A stretch of DNA of 64,000 nt. Source: an uncultured SAR116 cluster alpha proteobacterium (GTDB taxonomy: Bacteria > Pseudomonadota > Alphaproteobacteria > Puniceispirillales > Puniceispirillaceae). The DNA lies in contig CACPDC010000003.1 of the NCBI GenBank assembly GCA_902632595.1, forward strand, positions 1 through 64,000, read 5' to 3'. Both the position numbers and the translations under genes were made by a program. The notes under the pieces are model-generated. The model did no database searches. It had not been told where the DNA came from and saw only the letters and a list, made by a program, of their open reading frames with translations. Below are positions 27,572 through 37,377 of this stretch, in pieces. Positions within the stretch are counted from its first letter, which is position 1, and every line of letters starts with the position of its first letter.

Positions 27572-27592
27572 AGAGTTATGCAACTCTATTTT
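27572..27592 (+). terminator. Hairpin after trmB
   Basis: AGAGTT / AACTCT forms a perfect 6-bp stem with an ATGC loop, 10 bases after the trmB stop, followed by ATTTTG. The T-run is short, so termination would be partial. It fits the end of the lnt-metK-trmB unit just before a separate promoter for rimP. Confidence 0.4.
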
Positions 27593-27623
27593 GTATTATA
27601 TCTAATACATATTTGCAAAGTAC

Positions 27624-27652
27624 TTGAAAAATAGATCAAAATATTGTTTAAT
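27624..27652 (+). promoter_or_regulatory. Sigma-70-type promoter for the rimP-nusA-infB operon
   Basis: TTGAAA at 27624-27629 and TTTAAT at 27647-27652 are separated by 17 bases, close to the TTGACA-17-TATAAT consensus. Transcription would start near 27659, about 75 bases before rimP. The -10 box lies inside an 18-bp palindrome. Position between a candidate trmB terminator and rimP supports the call. Confidence 0.6.
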
Positions 27653-27661
27653 ATTAAACAA
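27644..27661. promoter_or_regulatory. 18-bp perfect palindrome over the rimP -10 box
   Basis: TTGTTTAATATTAAACAA is identical on both strands and covers the predicted -10 hexamer and start site. A dimeric repressor binding here would block the operon. The binding protein is unknown; operator role is inferred from position and symmetry. Confidence 0.4.
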
Positions 27662-27679
27662 ATTCGCGTCAAAAGATGT

Positions 27680-27703
27680 GGTGGGCATTTGCCCGCCTTT
27701 TTT
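27680..27703 (+). terminator. Terminator-like hairpin in the rimP leader
   Basis: GGTGGGC and GCCCGCC pair over 7 bp (one T-G wobble) around an ATTT loop, followed directly by six T. It is GC-rich in an AT-rich setting and lies 30 bases before the rimP start, downstream of the predicted promoter. It has the form of an intrinsic terminator and so may attenuate the operon; NusA is itself a termination factor encoded downstream. Confidence 0.65.
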
Positions 27704-27733
27704 ATTGACCATAGTTAAGAGCAGTGTGCGTAA

Positions 27734-28237
27734 ATGGCATATCAAAAATTGACACAAATTATTGAACCTGCACTAAAAGATATAGGGTATACTTTGGTGT
27801 CTCTAAAATATTCTTCCCCATTCAATAAAACTGATAGAAAAATACGTGCAAGCCTGCAAATTCTGGCTGAGCCTTCTGACTTTTCAGATATGACCGTAGA
27901 AGATTGCGAAAAAATTAGTCGACATATCGCAACTGTTTTGGACGTCGAGGATCCTATACAAGTTGCTTATAATCTAGAGGTGAGTTCTCCGGGAATAGAT
28001 AGACCGTTAACTAGAATTGAGGATTTCAGAAGATTTAAGGGAGAGGCTGTAAAGGTTAGAATGTATTCAATGAGAGACGGTCGGAAGCGTTTTAGAGGCA
28101 GAATATCTAACGTAGATGTAAATGAAAACATTATTTTTGATACTGGGTTTGGGAGAATCAAAATTAATATCATAGAGCTTGAGTCTGTGAGGATTGATCC
28201 CAGTGAATATTTTTCGAGTGGTTCTAGATTTAAATAA
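27734..28237 (+). CDS. rimP: Ribosome maturation factor RimP
   Basis: Assists 30S subunit assembly. The 167-residue protein has the two-domain RimP form, with the family patterns TVEDCEKISRHIATVLDVED and YNLEVSSPGIDRPLTRIEDFRRF in the middle. nusA follows after 18 bases, the universal pairing. ATG start without a strong Shine-Dalgarno. First gene of the operon and preceded by a promoter and a hairpin. Confidence 0.97.
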   Translation: MAYQKLTQIIEPALKDIGYTLVSLKYSSPFNKTDRKIRASLQILAEPSDFSDMTVEDCEKISRHIATVLDVEDPIQVAYNLEVSSPGIDRPLTRIEDFRRFKGEAVKVRMYSMRDGRKRFRGRISNVDVNENIIFDTGFGRIKINIIELESVRIDPSEYFSSGSRFK

Positions 28238-28255
28238 AAAAGAAGAGAGATTACT

Positions 28256-29818
28256 ATGGATACATCATCAGTTCCGGGGTTAGAACTTATTCAAATTGCA
28301 GATGCAGTAGCAAGAGAGAAATCTATTGAACGTGACGAGGTGATTACGGCAATGGAGGAGGCAATTCAAAAAGCAGGTCGTTCTAAATATGGATATGAGC
28401 ATGATATTAGGGCAATGATCGACCGAAAAACAGGCGCAATTAGTCTTGAAAGGTGGACGGAAGTTGTTGAAGACGTGGAGGATGATGCAACTCAAATGTC
28501 TGTGGTCGAGGCAAAAAAACATAAAATCGAGTTAGGTGAATTTTTACGTGAACCTTTGCCACCAATTGAATTTGGAAGAATTGCAGCACAAACAGCTAAA
28601 CAAGTTATTTCTCAAAAAGTCAGGGATGCGGAACGTGCGAGACAGTATGCAGAATATAAAGATAGGGTTGGTGAGATTGTAGTTGGTACAATAAAGAGGG
28701 CTGAAAGTTATTCCATTACTGTCGACTTAGGTAGGGCAGAAGGTGTAATTAGACGCGAAGAAATGATTCCTCGGGAAAATTTGAGACAGGGTGATAGGAT
28801 CAGAGCGTTTATATTAGATGTAAGAGAAGAGGTTAGAGGCCCCCAAATATTTTTGTCCCGTGCAGCAAATGAATTTATGGCAAAATTGTTCACTCAAGAA
28901 GTTCCAGAAATTTATGATGGAATAATCGAGATTAAAGCTGTGGCAAGGGAACCAGGAAGCAGAGCTAAAATATCTGTCCTTTCTCGAGACACTAGCATAG
29001 ACCCTGTTGGAGCTTGTGTAGGCCTGCGTGGAAGCCGAGTACAGGCTGTTGTTGGTGAATTGCAAGGTGAAAAAATAGAAATTATCCCCTTTTTAGACGA
29101 TCCAGTAGGTTTTGTAGTTAATGCGCTGGCACCTGCAGAAGTTGCCAAAGTTTTAATGGACGAGGTCGCGAATAGAATGGAGGTGGTGGTACCAGATGAC
29201 CAGCTAAGTCTTGCTATTGGCAGACGCGGTCAAAATGTTCGTCTCGCCTCGCAACTTACTGGCTGGTACATAGACATCTTAACAGAAGCGGAGGAATCTG
29301 AAAAAAGGCAAGAGGAAATAAAAACACGTTCTGACCGATTCATAGAAGCTTTGAATATTGATGACGTTATAGCTCATCTTCTCGTAGCCGAAGGTTTTGT
29401 TATGGTAGAAGATATTGTTGTTAGCGAAATCGAAGAATTAGCAGAAATTCAAGGTTTTGACACAGATATTGCCACAGAGATTCATAACCGGGCTGTCGAA
29501 TTTGTAGATGTTGAAAATAAGAGAATTGAGAGTGAACTCAAGAGGTTAAAAATTTCAGATGACCTTCGTCAGTTTGAATATTTATCTCTTCCAATGATGT
29601 TGAAATTAGCAGAAAATAATATTCTTAATCTGGATGGATTAGCAGAATTAGATAGCGAGGAGTTAGTGAACCTGCTGGGAGAATTAGGGCTTGATGATGA
29701 AGGTGAGGCAGGAAACATTATCATGGCAGCGCGGGCTCACTGGTTCGAAGATGACCAAAAATCAACAGATGTGTCCAAAGACAAAAGTGGTATCGATGAG
29801 ACTGCCCCGTTAGATTGA
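28256..29818 (+). CDS. nusA: Transcription elongation/termination factor NusA
   Basis: RNA polymerase-binding factor that affects pausing, termination and antitermination. Order: N-terminal polymerase-binding domain (1-130), S1 domain (about 135-200, VGTIKRAESYSITVDLGRAEGVI), two KH domains (about 230-345, including DPVGACVGLRGSRVQAV and LAIGRRGQNVRLASQL), then two helix-hairpin-type C-terminal repeats, as in other proteobacteria. Length 520 is typical. The upstream terminator-like hairpin suggests possible autoregulation, as known for E. coli nusA (inference). Confidence 0.98.
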   Translation: MDTSSVPGLELIQIADAVAREKSIERDEVITAMEEAIQKAGRSKYGYEHDIRAMIDRKTGAISLERWTEVVEDVEDDATQMSVVEAKKHKIELGEFLREPLPPIEFGRIAAQTAKQVISQKVRDAERARQYAEYKDRVGEIVVGTIKRAESYSITVDLGRAEGVIRREEMIPRENLRQGDRIRAFILDVREEVRGPQIFLSRAANEFMAKLFTQEVPEIYDGIIEIKAVAREPGSRAKISVLSRDTSIDPVGACVGLRGSRVQAVVGELQGEKIEIIPFLDDPVGFVVNALAPAEVAKVLMDEVANRMEVVVPDDQLSLAIGRRGQNVRLASQLTGWYIDILTEAEESEKRQEEIKTRSDRFIEALNIDDVIAHLLVAEGFVMVEDIVVSEIEELAEIQGFDTDIATEIHNRAVEFVDVENKRIESELKRLKISDDLRQFEYLSLPMMLKLAENNILNLDGLAELDSEELVNLLGELGLDDEGEAGNIIMAARAHWFEDDQKSTDVSKDKSGIDETAPLD

Positions 29819-29839
29819 TAGGCATGGGATCAATTTCAA

Positions 29840-30484
29840 ATGCCAAAGCGAACCTGCATAATAACTGGTGAAACGACAGAAGCTCGTATTTTGTTGAGGT
29901 TTGTTGTTAGCCCCGATGGCACCTTGACACTTGATGTTGCTAATAAGTTATCAGGTAGAGGGGCCTATATTATGCCAAAACCCGAGCTTGTAAAAGAGGC
30001 TTTTAAAAAAAATAAATTTGCCGTTCATTTGGGCTTTCGAGGCAAACTATTGTCAAAAGATATAGATTCATTTGTTTTTTTGCTTGAAAACTTGCTGCGG
30101 AAGCATTTTGTCGAGCAAATAGGACTTTTTAGAAAGCGCGGGTGTGCAATAGCCGGTGCTGCAAAGTTAAAAGAAAACGCTTTATTGTTGGGTTTACTTG
30201 TTGCAAGTGATGCCTCTAAGAGAGAAGCTAGAAACATTGAGTTGTTAACTAAACCTAATTGGGTTTTGAGAGGAATACCCTCTGAAATTTTAGGAAAGGC
30301 TTTCGGACGAGACTCTTTAGCTTTCGCAGGTATATTAGGTTTAAACAATGTAGAAAGTAATTTGAATGGACATATTATTAAGTATTCTTTTCAAAGATGG
30401 AAGTCATTTATTAATGTGGACTCTTGTCAGAAGGGTGTCGACGGGTGTATCAACGACCAATCGAAGTTACTTAACGAATACTAA
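29840..30484 (+). CDS. YlxR-domain RNA-binding protein fused to an L7Ae-like domain
   Basis: Located in the conserved nusA-ylxR-infB position. Residues 1-85 match YlxR (DUF448): RTCIITGE, LLRFVVSPDG, GRGAYI. Residues 90-180 resemble a ribosomal L7Ae/L30e-type RNA-binding fold. This two-domain form is usual in alphaproteobacteria (214 residues). The exact role is unsettled; nucleoid or RNase P related roles have been proposed for YlxR elsewhere. infB begins 22 bases downstream. Confidence 0.92.
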   Translation: MPKRTCIITGETTEARILLRFVVSPDGTLTLDVANKLSGRGAYIMPKPELVKEAFKKNKFAVHLGFRGKLLSKDIDSFVFLLENLLRKHFVEQIGLFRKRGCAIAGAAKLKENALLLGLLVASDASKREARNIELLTKPNWVLRGIPSEILGKAFGRDSLAFAGILGLNNVESNLNGHIIKYSFQRWKSFINVDSCQKGVDGCINDQSKLLNEY

Positions 30485-30505
30485 AGTGAGCAAGAAGGTA
30501 TAATA

Positions 30506-33094
30506 ATGAGTGAAGACACAAATAAGACCAAGACACTAAGTTTGTCCGGAAGTGGCAAATTGTCTCTTGGTGGTGTAGACTCGCCCCCTCGCCGAGGTGC
30601 TGAAGTCAGCGCAAGAAGAGGTAAAACGGTGCAGGTAGAGGTTCGCAGAAAAAGGACGCCAGCAAGTCAGATTCAACGGACTCCAACTGCAGTGACACAA
30701 GCGTCAACACCTTCCAACCAGGTTCCGTCACCAACAGAACTGGATAACGAACCTGAAAATCAGCTTCAAGAAGGATTAACCGCGACGGAACGTGCTAACC
30801 GTATAGCGGTTTTAAAACAGGGCATAAAACGTTCAGAAGGATCAATAACCGAACAACATAATGAAAAATCAAACACCGGTAAAGAAAACTTAAATGACCC
30901 AAATAGTGAGAGTGTTTCTTCACAAGAACCTGAAAAAACTGAAGATTTGTTGTCTGATAGAAGACGTAATGAATTAGCAGAACTCGAAGAAATAGAGGCA
31001 CAAGCGAAAGCAAAAAAAGAAGAAGAATTATTGAAAATTCAGGCTGACAAAAGTAGGAGACAAAATGTTACCCCAACGTCTGAAATCATCAAAGAATTAC
31101 CTCAAACAAGACGGCCAAGTGACGTGTCTGGAAATAGGCGTAAGCGGGAGGAAGATATCGAGCAGCCTCGAAGATCTTCTGGTCGTGTTCGCGAAGGCGA
31201 CTCAAGAAGGCAGGGAAAATTGACTATATCAGAGGCGCTCTCTGGTTCTGAAGGTGGTAGACAACGTTCCCTTGCATCTGTTAGAAGGCAAAGAGAAAAG
31301 GCCCGTATGCGTGAAGAAATACAGCCGCAAGTTAAACAGGTGAGGGATGTAACAATTCCGGACTCAATCACAGTGTCTGAGTTGGCTAATAGAATGGCTG
31401 AGCGTTCTGCTGACGTGGTAAAAGAATTGATGAAGCAGGGTATAATGGTTACAGCAACTCAGAGTATTGATGCAGAAACAGCTGAGTTGGTAACTATAGA
31501 ATTTGGACATAAAGCACTCAGAGTATCAGAATCAGATATTGAAATTGGACTGGTTGGAGAAGAAGATTCCCCAAATAGTCTTAAAACGAGACCCCCAGTA
31601 ATTACCATTATGGGCCACGTTGATCATGGAAAAACAAGTCTGCTAGACGCTATTCGAAAAACAGATGTTGCTGCTGGCGAATCTGGAGGTATTACCCAGC
31701 ACATTGGTTCATACCAAATTAAAACGCGGGCAGGCAATATTATTACATTCATTGATACACCAGGGCATGAGGCATTTACGGAAATGCGATTGCGTGGTGC
31801 CTCTACAACAGATATTGTGGTTTTGGTTGTGGCAGCTGACGACTCAGTAAAAGCACAAACGATTGAAGCGATCAATCACGCAAAAGCAGCAAAATGCCCT
31901 ATCATAGTAGCGGTAAATAAATGCGATAAGCCGGAAGCAGATCCGCAACGTGTTCGCAGTGACTTGTTGCAGTATGAGATAATTACCGAAGATTTTGGAG
32001 GTGAAATTCAGTGTATTGATGTTTCTGCGCATTCTGGACAAGGACTTGATAAACTTGAAGAAGCTATGATGCTTCAAGCAGAGCTTTTAGAGCTTAAGGC
32101 AAATCCGGACAGATCAGCAGAAGGCTCTGTTATTGAAGCAAAAGTAGAACGCGGAAAAGGTTCTGTTGCAACAGTCTTAGTTCAGAAAGGAACTTTGAAG
32201 GTAGGCGATATTTTTGTCGTGGGGGCCGAGTATGGAAAAGTACGAGCTCTCCTGAACGATAGGGGCAAAAGTTTAGAAAAAGCGATGCCGGGACAGCCAG
32301 TTGAGGTTTTAGGGCTGAATGGAACACCAATGGCGGGAGACCAATTTATAGTCGTTCCCACCGATTCTAGAGCTCGTGAGATTGCAGATTATAGAAGCAG
32401 ACAAGCTAGAGACAAAGAGGCTGCGATAAAAGCTCGTGGTTCAGTCGAACAAATGTTATCTGCTATTGCTTCTGGGGAGGCTGAAGAGTTACCTGTAGTA
32501 ATAAAAACGGATGTTCACGGTTCTCTAGAAGCAATAAAAGTAGCACTTAATAAACTAGCAACCGATCAGGTAAAAGTTCGTATTCTAACTGGGGGAGTTG
32601 GCGCGTTATCTGAATCAGATATTTCGTTAGCCGCGGCCTCACAAGCTATCGTTGTTGGCTTTAATGTTAGGGCCATACCTCAAGCGCGAGACCTTGCTCG
32701 TCGTGATGGTGTTGAAATCAGATACCATTCAATAATTTATGAATTAATTGAAGAAATTAAATTGGCAATGGGCGGCTTGCTAAGTCCAGACCAACAAGAA
32801 GAGTTCATTGGTTACGCGGAGATAAGAGAAGTTTTCTCTGTATCTAAACTCGGCAAAGTTGCAGGATGTTATGTAACAGAAGGTGTGATTCGACGGGGGT
32901 GTAGTGTCCGTCTACTTAGAGATAATGTAGTTGTACATGAAGGTTCACTTAAAACGTTGAAACGTTTTAAAGACGAAGTAAAAGAAGTTAAAGACGGCTC
33001 AGAGTGTGGTATGGCATTTGATAACTATTCAGACATTCAACAAGGTGACATGATTGAATGCTTTGAAATAAAAGAGGTCGCACGAACTTTATAA
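30506..33094 (+). CDS. infB: Translation initiation factor IF-2
   Basis: GTPase that brings initiator tRNA to the 30S subunit and joins the 50S. A long charged, low-complexity N-terminal region (about 280 residues, Arg/Glu/Ser-rich) precedes the IF2_N domain and the GTPase domain with G1 GHVDHGKTS near residue 370, G3 DTPGHEAF and G4 NKCDKPEAD, then domains II, III and the tRNA-binding C-terminus. Length 862 is normal. An AAGAAGG ribosome site precedes the ATG. The stop codon lies within a larger hairpin. Confidence 0.98.
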   Translation: MSEDTNKTKTLSLSGSGKLSLGGVDSPPRRGAEVSARRGKTVQVEVRRKRTPASQIQRTPTAVTQASTPSNQVPSPTELDNEPENQLQEGLTATERANRIAVLKQGIKRSEGSITEQHNEKSNTGKENLNDPNSESVSSQEPEKTEDLLSDRRRNELAELEEIEAQAKAKKEEELLKIQADKSRRQNVTPTSEIIKELPQTRRPSDVSGNRRKREEDIEQPRRSSGRVREGDSRRQGKLTISEALSGSEGGRQRSLASVRRQREKARMREEIQPQVKQVRDVTIPDSITVSELANRMAERSADVVKELMKQGIMVTATQSIDAETAELVTIEFGHKALRVSESDIEIGLVGEEDSPNSLKTRPPVITIMGHVDHGKTSLLDAIRKTDVAAGESGGITQHIGSYQIKTRAGNIITFIDTPGHEAFTEMRLRGASTTDIVVLVVAADDSVKAQTIEAINHAKAAKCPIIVAVNKCDKPEADPQRVRSDLLQYEIITEDFGGEIQCIDVSAHSGQGLDKLEEAMMLQAELLELKANPDRSAEGSVIEAKVERGKGSVATVLVQKGTLKVGDIFVVGAEYGKVRALLNDRGKSLEKAMPGQPVEVLGLNGTPMAGDQFIVVPTDSRAREIADYRSRQARDKEAAIKARGSVEQMLSAIASGEAEELPVVIKTDVHGSLEAIKVALNKLATDQVKVRILTGGVGALSESDISLAAASQAIVVGFNVRAIPQARDLARRDGVEIRYHSIIYELIEEIKLAMGGLLSPDQQEEFIGYAEIREVFSVSKLGKVAGCYVTEGVIRRGCSVRLLRDNVVVHEGSLKTLKRFKDEVKEVKDGSECGMAFDNYSDIQQGDMIECFEIKEVARTL

Positions 33095-33126
33095 TGTAAT
33101 TACATTAAAGAAATCCGTGCTTTTTT
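33080..33126 (+). terminator. Hairpin with T-run spanning the infB stop
   Basis: GCACG (33080-33084) pairs with CGTGC (33116-33120), enclosing a perfect 14-bp palindrome AATGTAATTACATT (33093-33106), and six T follow directly. It has the form of an intrinsic terminator between infB and rbfA, although rbfA, truB and rpsO normally belong to the same operon. It could set lower expression of the downstream genes or act as a processing site. Confidence 0.5.
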
Positions 33127-33147
33127 GTTCAAAAATAGGCAAATATT

Positions 33148-33618
33148 ATGTCAAAAAAATCTAAAACATCCTCGAAATTGCCTAGTAAACGTCAGTTGCG
33201 TGTAGGTGAACAAATACGCCATGCTTTAGCAAGTATGTTTATAAAGCAAGATGTTTGTGCAGATGAACTAAGAGATGTGTCAATTACAGTAAGCGAGGTA
33301 TCAGTGAGCCCAGACCTTTCTAACGCGAAGGTTTTTGTGATGACACTTGGTGGCCAAGATATAGAAATTATTCTTCCTATCCTCAATAGGAAAGCTCCTT
33401 TATTTGCTCATCACGTATCACAGAAAGTTCACCTTCGACGCGTGCCAAAATTAAAATTTTTAATTGATGGAAGCTTTGACCACGTAGATAAAATTACGTC
33501 GTTATTTAATAATTTGCCTCCTTCAGGGAATATTAATAAACCGTCTAGATATGAAAAAAGGGTTGAGATAATCTCGCAGTCAGATGGTTTGCTACATTCG
33601 CGAAAATTATTAGAGTAA
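33148..33618 (+). CDS. rbfA: Ribosome-binding factor A
   Basis: KH-like factor needed for late 30S maturation and cold growth. Family patterns: QLRVGEQIRHALASMF at the N-terminus, VSVSPDLSNAKVFV in the centre, and VPKLKFLIDGSFDHVDKI with the kinked helix region. Length 156 includes about 30 basic or Ser-rich residues at each end, as in other alphaproteobacteria. truB begins 7 bases downstream. Confidence 0.97.
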   Translation: MSKKSKTSSKLPSKRQLRVGEQIRHALASMFIKQDVCADELRDVSITVSEVSVSPDLSNAKVFVMTLGGQDIEIILPILNRKAPLFAHHVSQKVHLRRVPKLKFLIDGSFDHVDKITSLFNNLPPSGNINKPSRYEKRVEIISQSDGLLHSRKLLE

Positions 33619-33625
33619 ACAAGTC

Positions 33626-34540
33626 ATGTCACCTAATAAGGTAATGATGCATGGTTGGATAAATTTATATAAACCAGTGGGGCTAAGTTCTGCTAAAGCA
33701 GTAGCCATTATCCGTAAGCAATTAAATTGTTCAAAAATAGGACATGGGGGTACGCTAGACCCACTTGCCTGCGGAGTGTTGCCAATCGCTTTAGGCGAAG
33801 CCACCAAAACAGTATCTTATATGATGGATTGCATAAAAAAATATGAATTTACATTGCGTTGGGGATATGAAACGACTACCGATGATAAAGAGGGATTTTC
33901 CACGCTAGTTTCAGATAAAATTCCTACAAAGGATGAAATCCTAAGCTGCATACCAAAATTCATAGGAACCATAAAGCAAGTACCACCAGATTACTCAGCT
34001 GTAAAAATAAATGGAAGGCGTGCATATTCTATAGCGCGTACTGCTGAAAATCAGGGACAAAAACACCAAATGGATTTAAAGTCACGGCAAGTAGTAATTC
34101 ACGACTTGTCTATCTCGTCACATATTGGAAATGAAACCTGTTTAAGAGTTTCTTGCGAAAAAGGAACTTACATTCGCTCCCTAGGGCGTGATTTAGGGCG
34201 GATACTTGGTTCAGCAGCACATGTCTCTGCCCTGAGACGACTTAATGTGGGAAAATTTGACATTAAAGATGCGATTTCGCTGGATTTTTTTAAAAGTTTG
34301 AGAGATAGTGCCGAGGCACAAAAAATTGTTGTGTCATTACTGACAGCGCTAGACGACATCCCGGCAATGTCTATATCACATGAAGAGGCAATTCGAATAA
34401 AAATGGGGCAACGTATTTCTTATTCTGGGAGAAGTTCTATGGAAAAAAGAATAAGCGTGGCTATTTGTGGCGGTCTACCTGTCGCGTTAATAAAGCATGA
34501 AAGCGGCATTATTCGACCTATAAGAGTGTTTAATTTATAG
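33626..34540 (+). CDS. truB: tRNA pseudouridine(55) synthase
   Basis: Forms pseudouridine 55 in the T loop of tRNAs. The catalytic Asp sits in HGGTLDPLACGVLPIALGEATK near residue 45. Other family motifs are PPDYSAVKINGRRAY near 125 and CEKGTYIRSLGRDLG near 177, and a C-terminal PUA-like end. Length 304 is typical. The next gene, rpsO, has its own strong ribosome site right behind the stop. Confidence 0.98.
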   Translation: MSPNKVMMHGWINLYKPVGLSSAKAVAIIRKQLNCSKIGHGGTLDPLACGVLPIALGEATKTVSYMMDCIKKYEFTLRWGYETTTDDKEGFSTLVSDKIPTKDEILSCIPKFIGTIKQVPPDYSAVKINGRRAYSIARTAENQGQKHQMDLKSRQVVIHDLSISSHIGNETCLRVSCEKGTYIRSLGRDLGRILGSAAHVSALRRLNVGKFDIKDAISLDFFKSLRDSAEAQKIVVSLLTALDDIPAMSISHEEAIRIKMGQRISYSGRSSMEKRISVAICGGLPVALIKHESGIIRPIRVFNL

Positions 34541-34564
34541 CCTTTGAGGGCAAGGAGGTATTTG

Positions 34565-34834
34565 ATGTCGATTACAAAAGAGAAAACAGCCGAATTGGTG
34601 AATAAATATGGTTTAAACGAAAAAGATTCTGGCTCCGCTGCTGTACAGGTGGCCATTTTAAGTGAGCGAATTTCTAACCTTACAGAACATCTAAAAATCC
34701 ATAAGAAAGATTTTGGTTCTCGTCGCGGTTTGTTGATGATGGTTGGACAAAGGCGACATTTACTTGATTATATAAAGTCCCGCGAGGAAAATGATTATAA
34801 AGAGCTAATATCTAAACTAGGGTTGCGTCGCTGA
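34565..34834 (+). CDS. rpsO: 30S ribosomal protein S15
   Basis: Primary binder of 16S rRNA central domain. The track begins 7 codons early at 34544; the ATG at 34565 gives the standard 89-residue protein (MSITKEK...). It follows a strong AAGGAGG at 34552-34558 with 6-base spacing, which decides the start. Conserved [18 protein letters not shown] and RRHLLDYIK motifs bind rRNA. Followed by a 335-base gap and pnp. Confidence 0.99.
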   Translation: MSITKEKTAELVNKYGLNEKDSGSAAVQVAILSERISNLTEHLKIHKKDFGSRRGLLMMVGQRRHLLDYIKSREENDYKELISKLGLRR

Positions 34835-35169
34835 CATTTCCTAATACTCCTCTAAACCTAATAATCCAAAAAATCATAATTCAGCTTGTTTAATTTCTGA
34901 GCACTATTTTTTGTTGTTGCAATTCAATTTTTCTCGTGTCATATACCCATCATATAAAAAGCAACCAATTATTTGCCGCAAAAATGGAGAGATGCGGACG
35001 CTTGATCGAGCAAGCAATTTGAACATCCAGACAGAGATTGTTGTTCAGTTCGACCCCTGATATGATTTTTGAATGTTAATTCGAATCCGTTGTCGCTTCG
35101 TTCAAGTATTTATGTATCTCAGCCAGCTATTTGTAAAATGGCTAATTTGATGAACGAACGGAGTAATGA
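34835..35169 (+). promoter_or_regulatory. rpsO-pnp gap, presumed pnp leader
   Basis: 335 bases without a credible gene. A nested fold lies just before pnp: TTCGTTCA (35097-35104) pairs with TGAACGAA (35151-35158), and inside it AGCCA (35121-35125) pairs with TGGCT (35139-35143). Another small stem, GCTTG/CAAGC, is at 35000-35015. A weak TTGCAA-17-CATATA promoter candidate is at 34917-34945. In E. coli the pnp leader is folded and cut by RNase III for autoregulation; a similar role here is inference. Confidence 0.45.
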
Positions 35170-37281
35170 ATGTTCACAATTTATAAAAAAGAATTTCAAT
35201 GGGGGGACAAGACCGTTGTCATGGAAACAGGTAAGATCGCAAGACAAGCTGATGGTGCGGTCTTAATATCCATGGGTCAAACGACAGTGCTATGCACAGC
35301 TGTTGCAGCTAAATCTGCAAAGCCAGGGCAAGATTTTTTCCCTTTAACTGTAAATTATCAGGAAAAGGCATTTGCCGCTGGTAAAATACCTGGGGGCTTT
35401 TTTAAACGAGAAGGGCGTCCATCTGAAAATGAAACGTTAGTAAGTAGATTAATTGATAGACCAATAAGACCACTTTTTCCGAAGGAATTTAAATGTGAGA
35501 CCCAAGTTATATGCACAGTATTATCACATGATATGGAAAATAATCCAGATATAGTCTCCATGATAGGTGCTTCTGCAGCTTTGACGATATCTGGCGTGCC
35601 CTTTTATGGCCCAATAGGAGCCGCTAGGGTAGGTTTGATAGACGGCAATTTTATTTTAAACCCAACAATCACTCAGATGGAGAGTTCTACGTTAGATTTA
35701 GTCATGGCGGGCACTTCAGAAGGCGTATTGATGGTGGAGTCTGAAGCTTACGAATTATCAGAAAAAACAATGTTAGATGCAGTAAACTTTGGACACAACG
35801 AAATACAAAAAGCAATTAGTGCTATTATTGAACTTGCAGAATCTGCCGCCAAGGAACCACGTGAACTTCCATCAGAGCCCCCGGAAACTCAGGCTATAAG
35901 AAGCACACTATCTGCTTTGAGGGTTGAGGTTGAAAAAGCATATGCTATTTCCGACAAAACTGATAGGCAGAATGCACTTTCAGCCATAAGAGAGAAGGCT
36001 GTTGAGCTTATGGATATAGATTCCGATAGCGTCATAATTGGTGGTGTTATGAAAGAGCTTGAGTCTGACGTCGTTCGTTCTGCTATACTAAAAAATGGCA
36101 TTCGTATTGATGGTCGTGATACAAAAACAGTTCGCCCCATTGTAGCCGAGGTTGGGTTACTTCCAAGAACTCATGGTTCAGCTTTGTTCACTAGAGGCGA
36201 GACACAAGCGCTTGCTGTTACAACACTTGGCACAGGTCAGGATGAACAAATAATCGACTCGTTGGAAGGGGAGTCACGTTCAAGATTTATGCTTCATTAT
36301 AATTTTCCACCATACTCTGTTGGAGAAGCAGGTCGCGTCGGCAGTCCAGGAAGAAGAGAGATAGGTCATGGAAAACTTGCTTGGAGAGCAATTAATCCTG
36401 TTCTCCCTGAAAAAGATGAATTCCCTTATACGCTTCGAACAGTATCGGAGGTAACAGAATCAAACGGCTCTTCCTCTATGGCGACAGTTTGTGGAACATC
36501 GCTTGCAATGATGGATGCAGGAGTTCCATTAAAGCGTCCTGTTGCTGGCATTGCAATGGGATTGATAAAAGAGGGTGAATCCTTTGCTGTTTTGTCAGAT
36601 ATATTAGGAGATGAGGATCACCTAGGTGATATGGACTTTAAAGTTGCTGGTACTCAAGATGGAATTACCTCTCTGCAAATGGATATAAAAATAACATCGA
36701 TAACGTCTAAGATAATGGAGATTGCACTAGACCAAGCTAAAGATGGCAGACTGCATATTCTTGGGGAAATGAGTAAAGCGCTAAATTCAGCCAGAGAAAC
36801 ATTATCGGATAGTGCTCCAAAGATAACAACTTTAAAAATCCCAGTTGACAAAATTAGAGACATTATTGGGCCAGGCGGTAAAGTTATAAGAGAAATATGT
36901 GAGCAAACTGGTGCAAAAATAGATATTGAAGATGATGGCACTGTATCAATAGCCGCATCTTCACAAGAATCATCCGAGGCTGCAATCAGTCGAGTTAAGG
37001 ATATTGTGGCGGAACCAGAACTTGGCGAGATTTACAATGGTACGGTTGTAAAAACTGTTGATTTCGGTGCATTTGTTAATTTTCTTGGCCCCAAAGATGG
37101 TCTTGTACATATCTCAGAGATGCTTGAAGAGAGGGTTGAGAAAACAACAGACGTTTGTAAAGAGGGTGATGGCGTAAAAGTAAAAGTTATCGGTTTTGAC
37201 GATAGGGGAAAAGTAAAATTATCAATGAAGAGAGTTGATCAAAAAACCGGTGAAGATCTTGAAGTCGCTTCAAATGAATAA
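35170..37281 (+). CDS. pnp: Polyribonucleotide nucleotidyltransferase (PNPase)
   Basis: Phosphorolytic 3'-5' exoribonuclease of the degradosome. Two RNase PH domains (about 1-210 and 300-540; second with [20 protein letters not shown]), a KH domain near 555 ([18 protein letters not shown]) and an S1 domain near 620-690 ([21 protein letters not shown]). Length 703 is normal. The ATG at 35170 has ACGGAG in front with 6-base spacing. Convergent with fabI; no clear terminator in the 96-base gap. Confidence 0.98.
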   Translation: MFTIYKKEFQWGDKTVVMETGKIARQADGAVLISMGQTTVLCTAVAAKSAKPGQDFFPLTVNYQEKAFAAGKIPGGFFKREGRPSENETLVSRLIDRPIRPLFPKEFKCETQVICTVLSHDMENNPDIVSMIGASAALTISGVPFYGPIGAARVGLIDGNFILNPTITQMESSTLDLVMAGTSEGVLMVESEAYELSEKTMLDAVNFGHNEIQKAISAIIELAESAAKEPRELPSEPPETQAIRSTLSALRVEVEKAYAISDKTDRQNALSAIREKAVELMDIDSDSVIIGGVMKELESDVVRSAILKNGIRIDGRDTKTVRPIVAEVGLLPRTHGSALFTRGETQALAVTTLGTGQDEQIIDSLEGESRSRFMLHYNFPPYSVGEAGRVGSPGRREIGHGKLAWRAINPVLPEKDEFPYTLRTVSEVTESNGSSSMATVCGTSLAMMDAGVPLKRPVAGIAMGLIKEGESFAVLSDILGDEDHLGDMDFKVAGTQDGITSLQMDIKITSITSKIMEIALDQAKDGRLHILGEMSKALNSARETLSDSAPKITTLKIPVDKIRDIIGPGGKVIREICEQTGAKIDIEDDGTVSIAASSQESSEAAISRVKDIVAEPELGEIYNGTVVKTVDFGAFVNFLGPKDGLVHISEMLEERVEKTTDVCKEGDGVKVKVIGFDDRGKVKLSMKRVDQKTGEDLEVASNE

Positions 37282-37377
37282 TCATAACAAATTTTTTTAA
37301 ACAAAAACCCTATTATTACGATGTAGGAAGCTTTGGTTTCAAGTTAATCATATACTAAAGAGTTACTTCAGTTTGGT

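Noticed and set aside
34992-35060. 22-codon ORF (MRTLDRASN...) in the pnp leader
   Set aside because: GGAGA is only 1-2 bases from the ATG, another tiny frame overlaps, and there is no evidence of conservation. Too weak to call a leader peptide.
35078-35092. TTCGAATCC resembling a tRNA T-loop
   Set aside because: No matching acceptor, D or anticodon arms could be formed around it; a nearby GTTCGACCCC also fails. No tRNA called.
35069-35266. 65-codon ORF in the track upstream of and into pnp
   Set aside because: It overlaps the pnp start by almost 100 bases in another frame, has no family look, and pnp has a good ribosome site. Treated as a shadow plus leader sequence.
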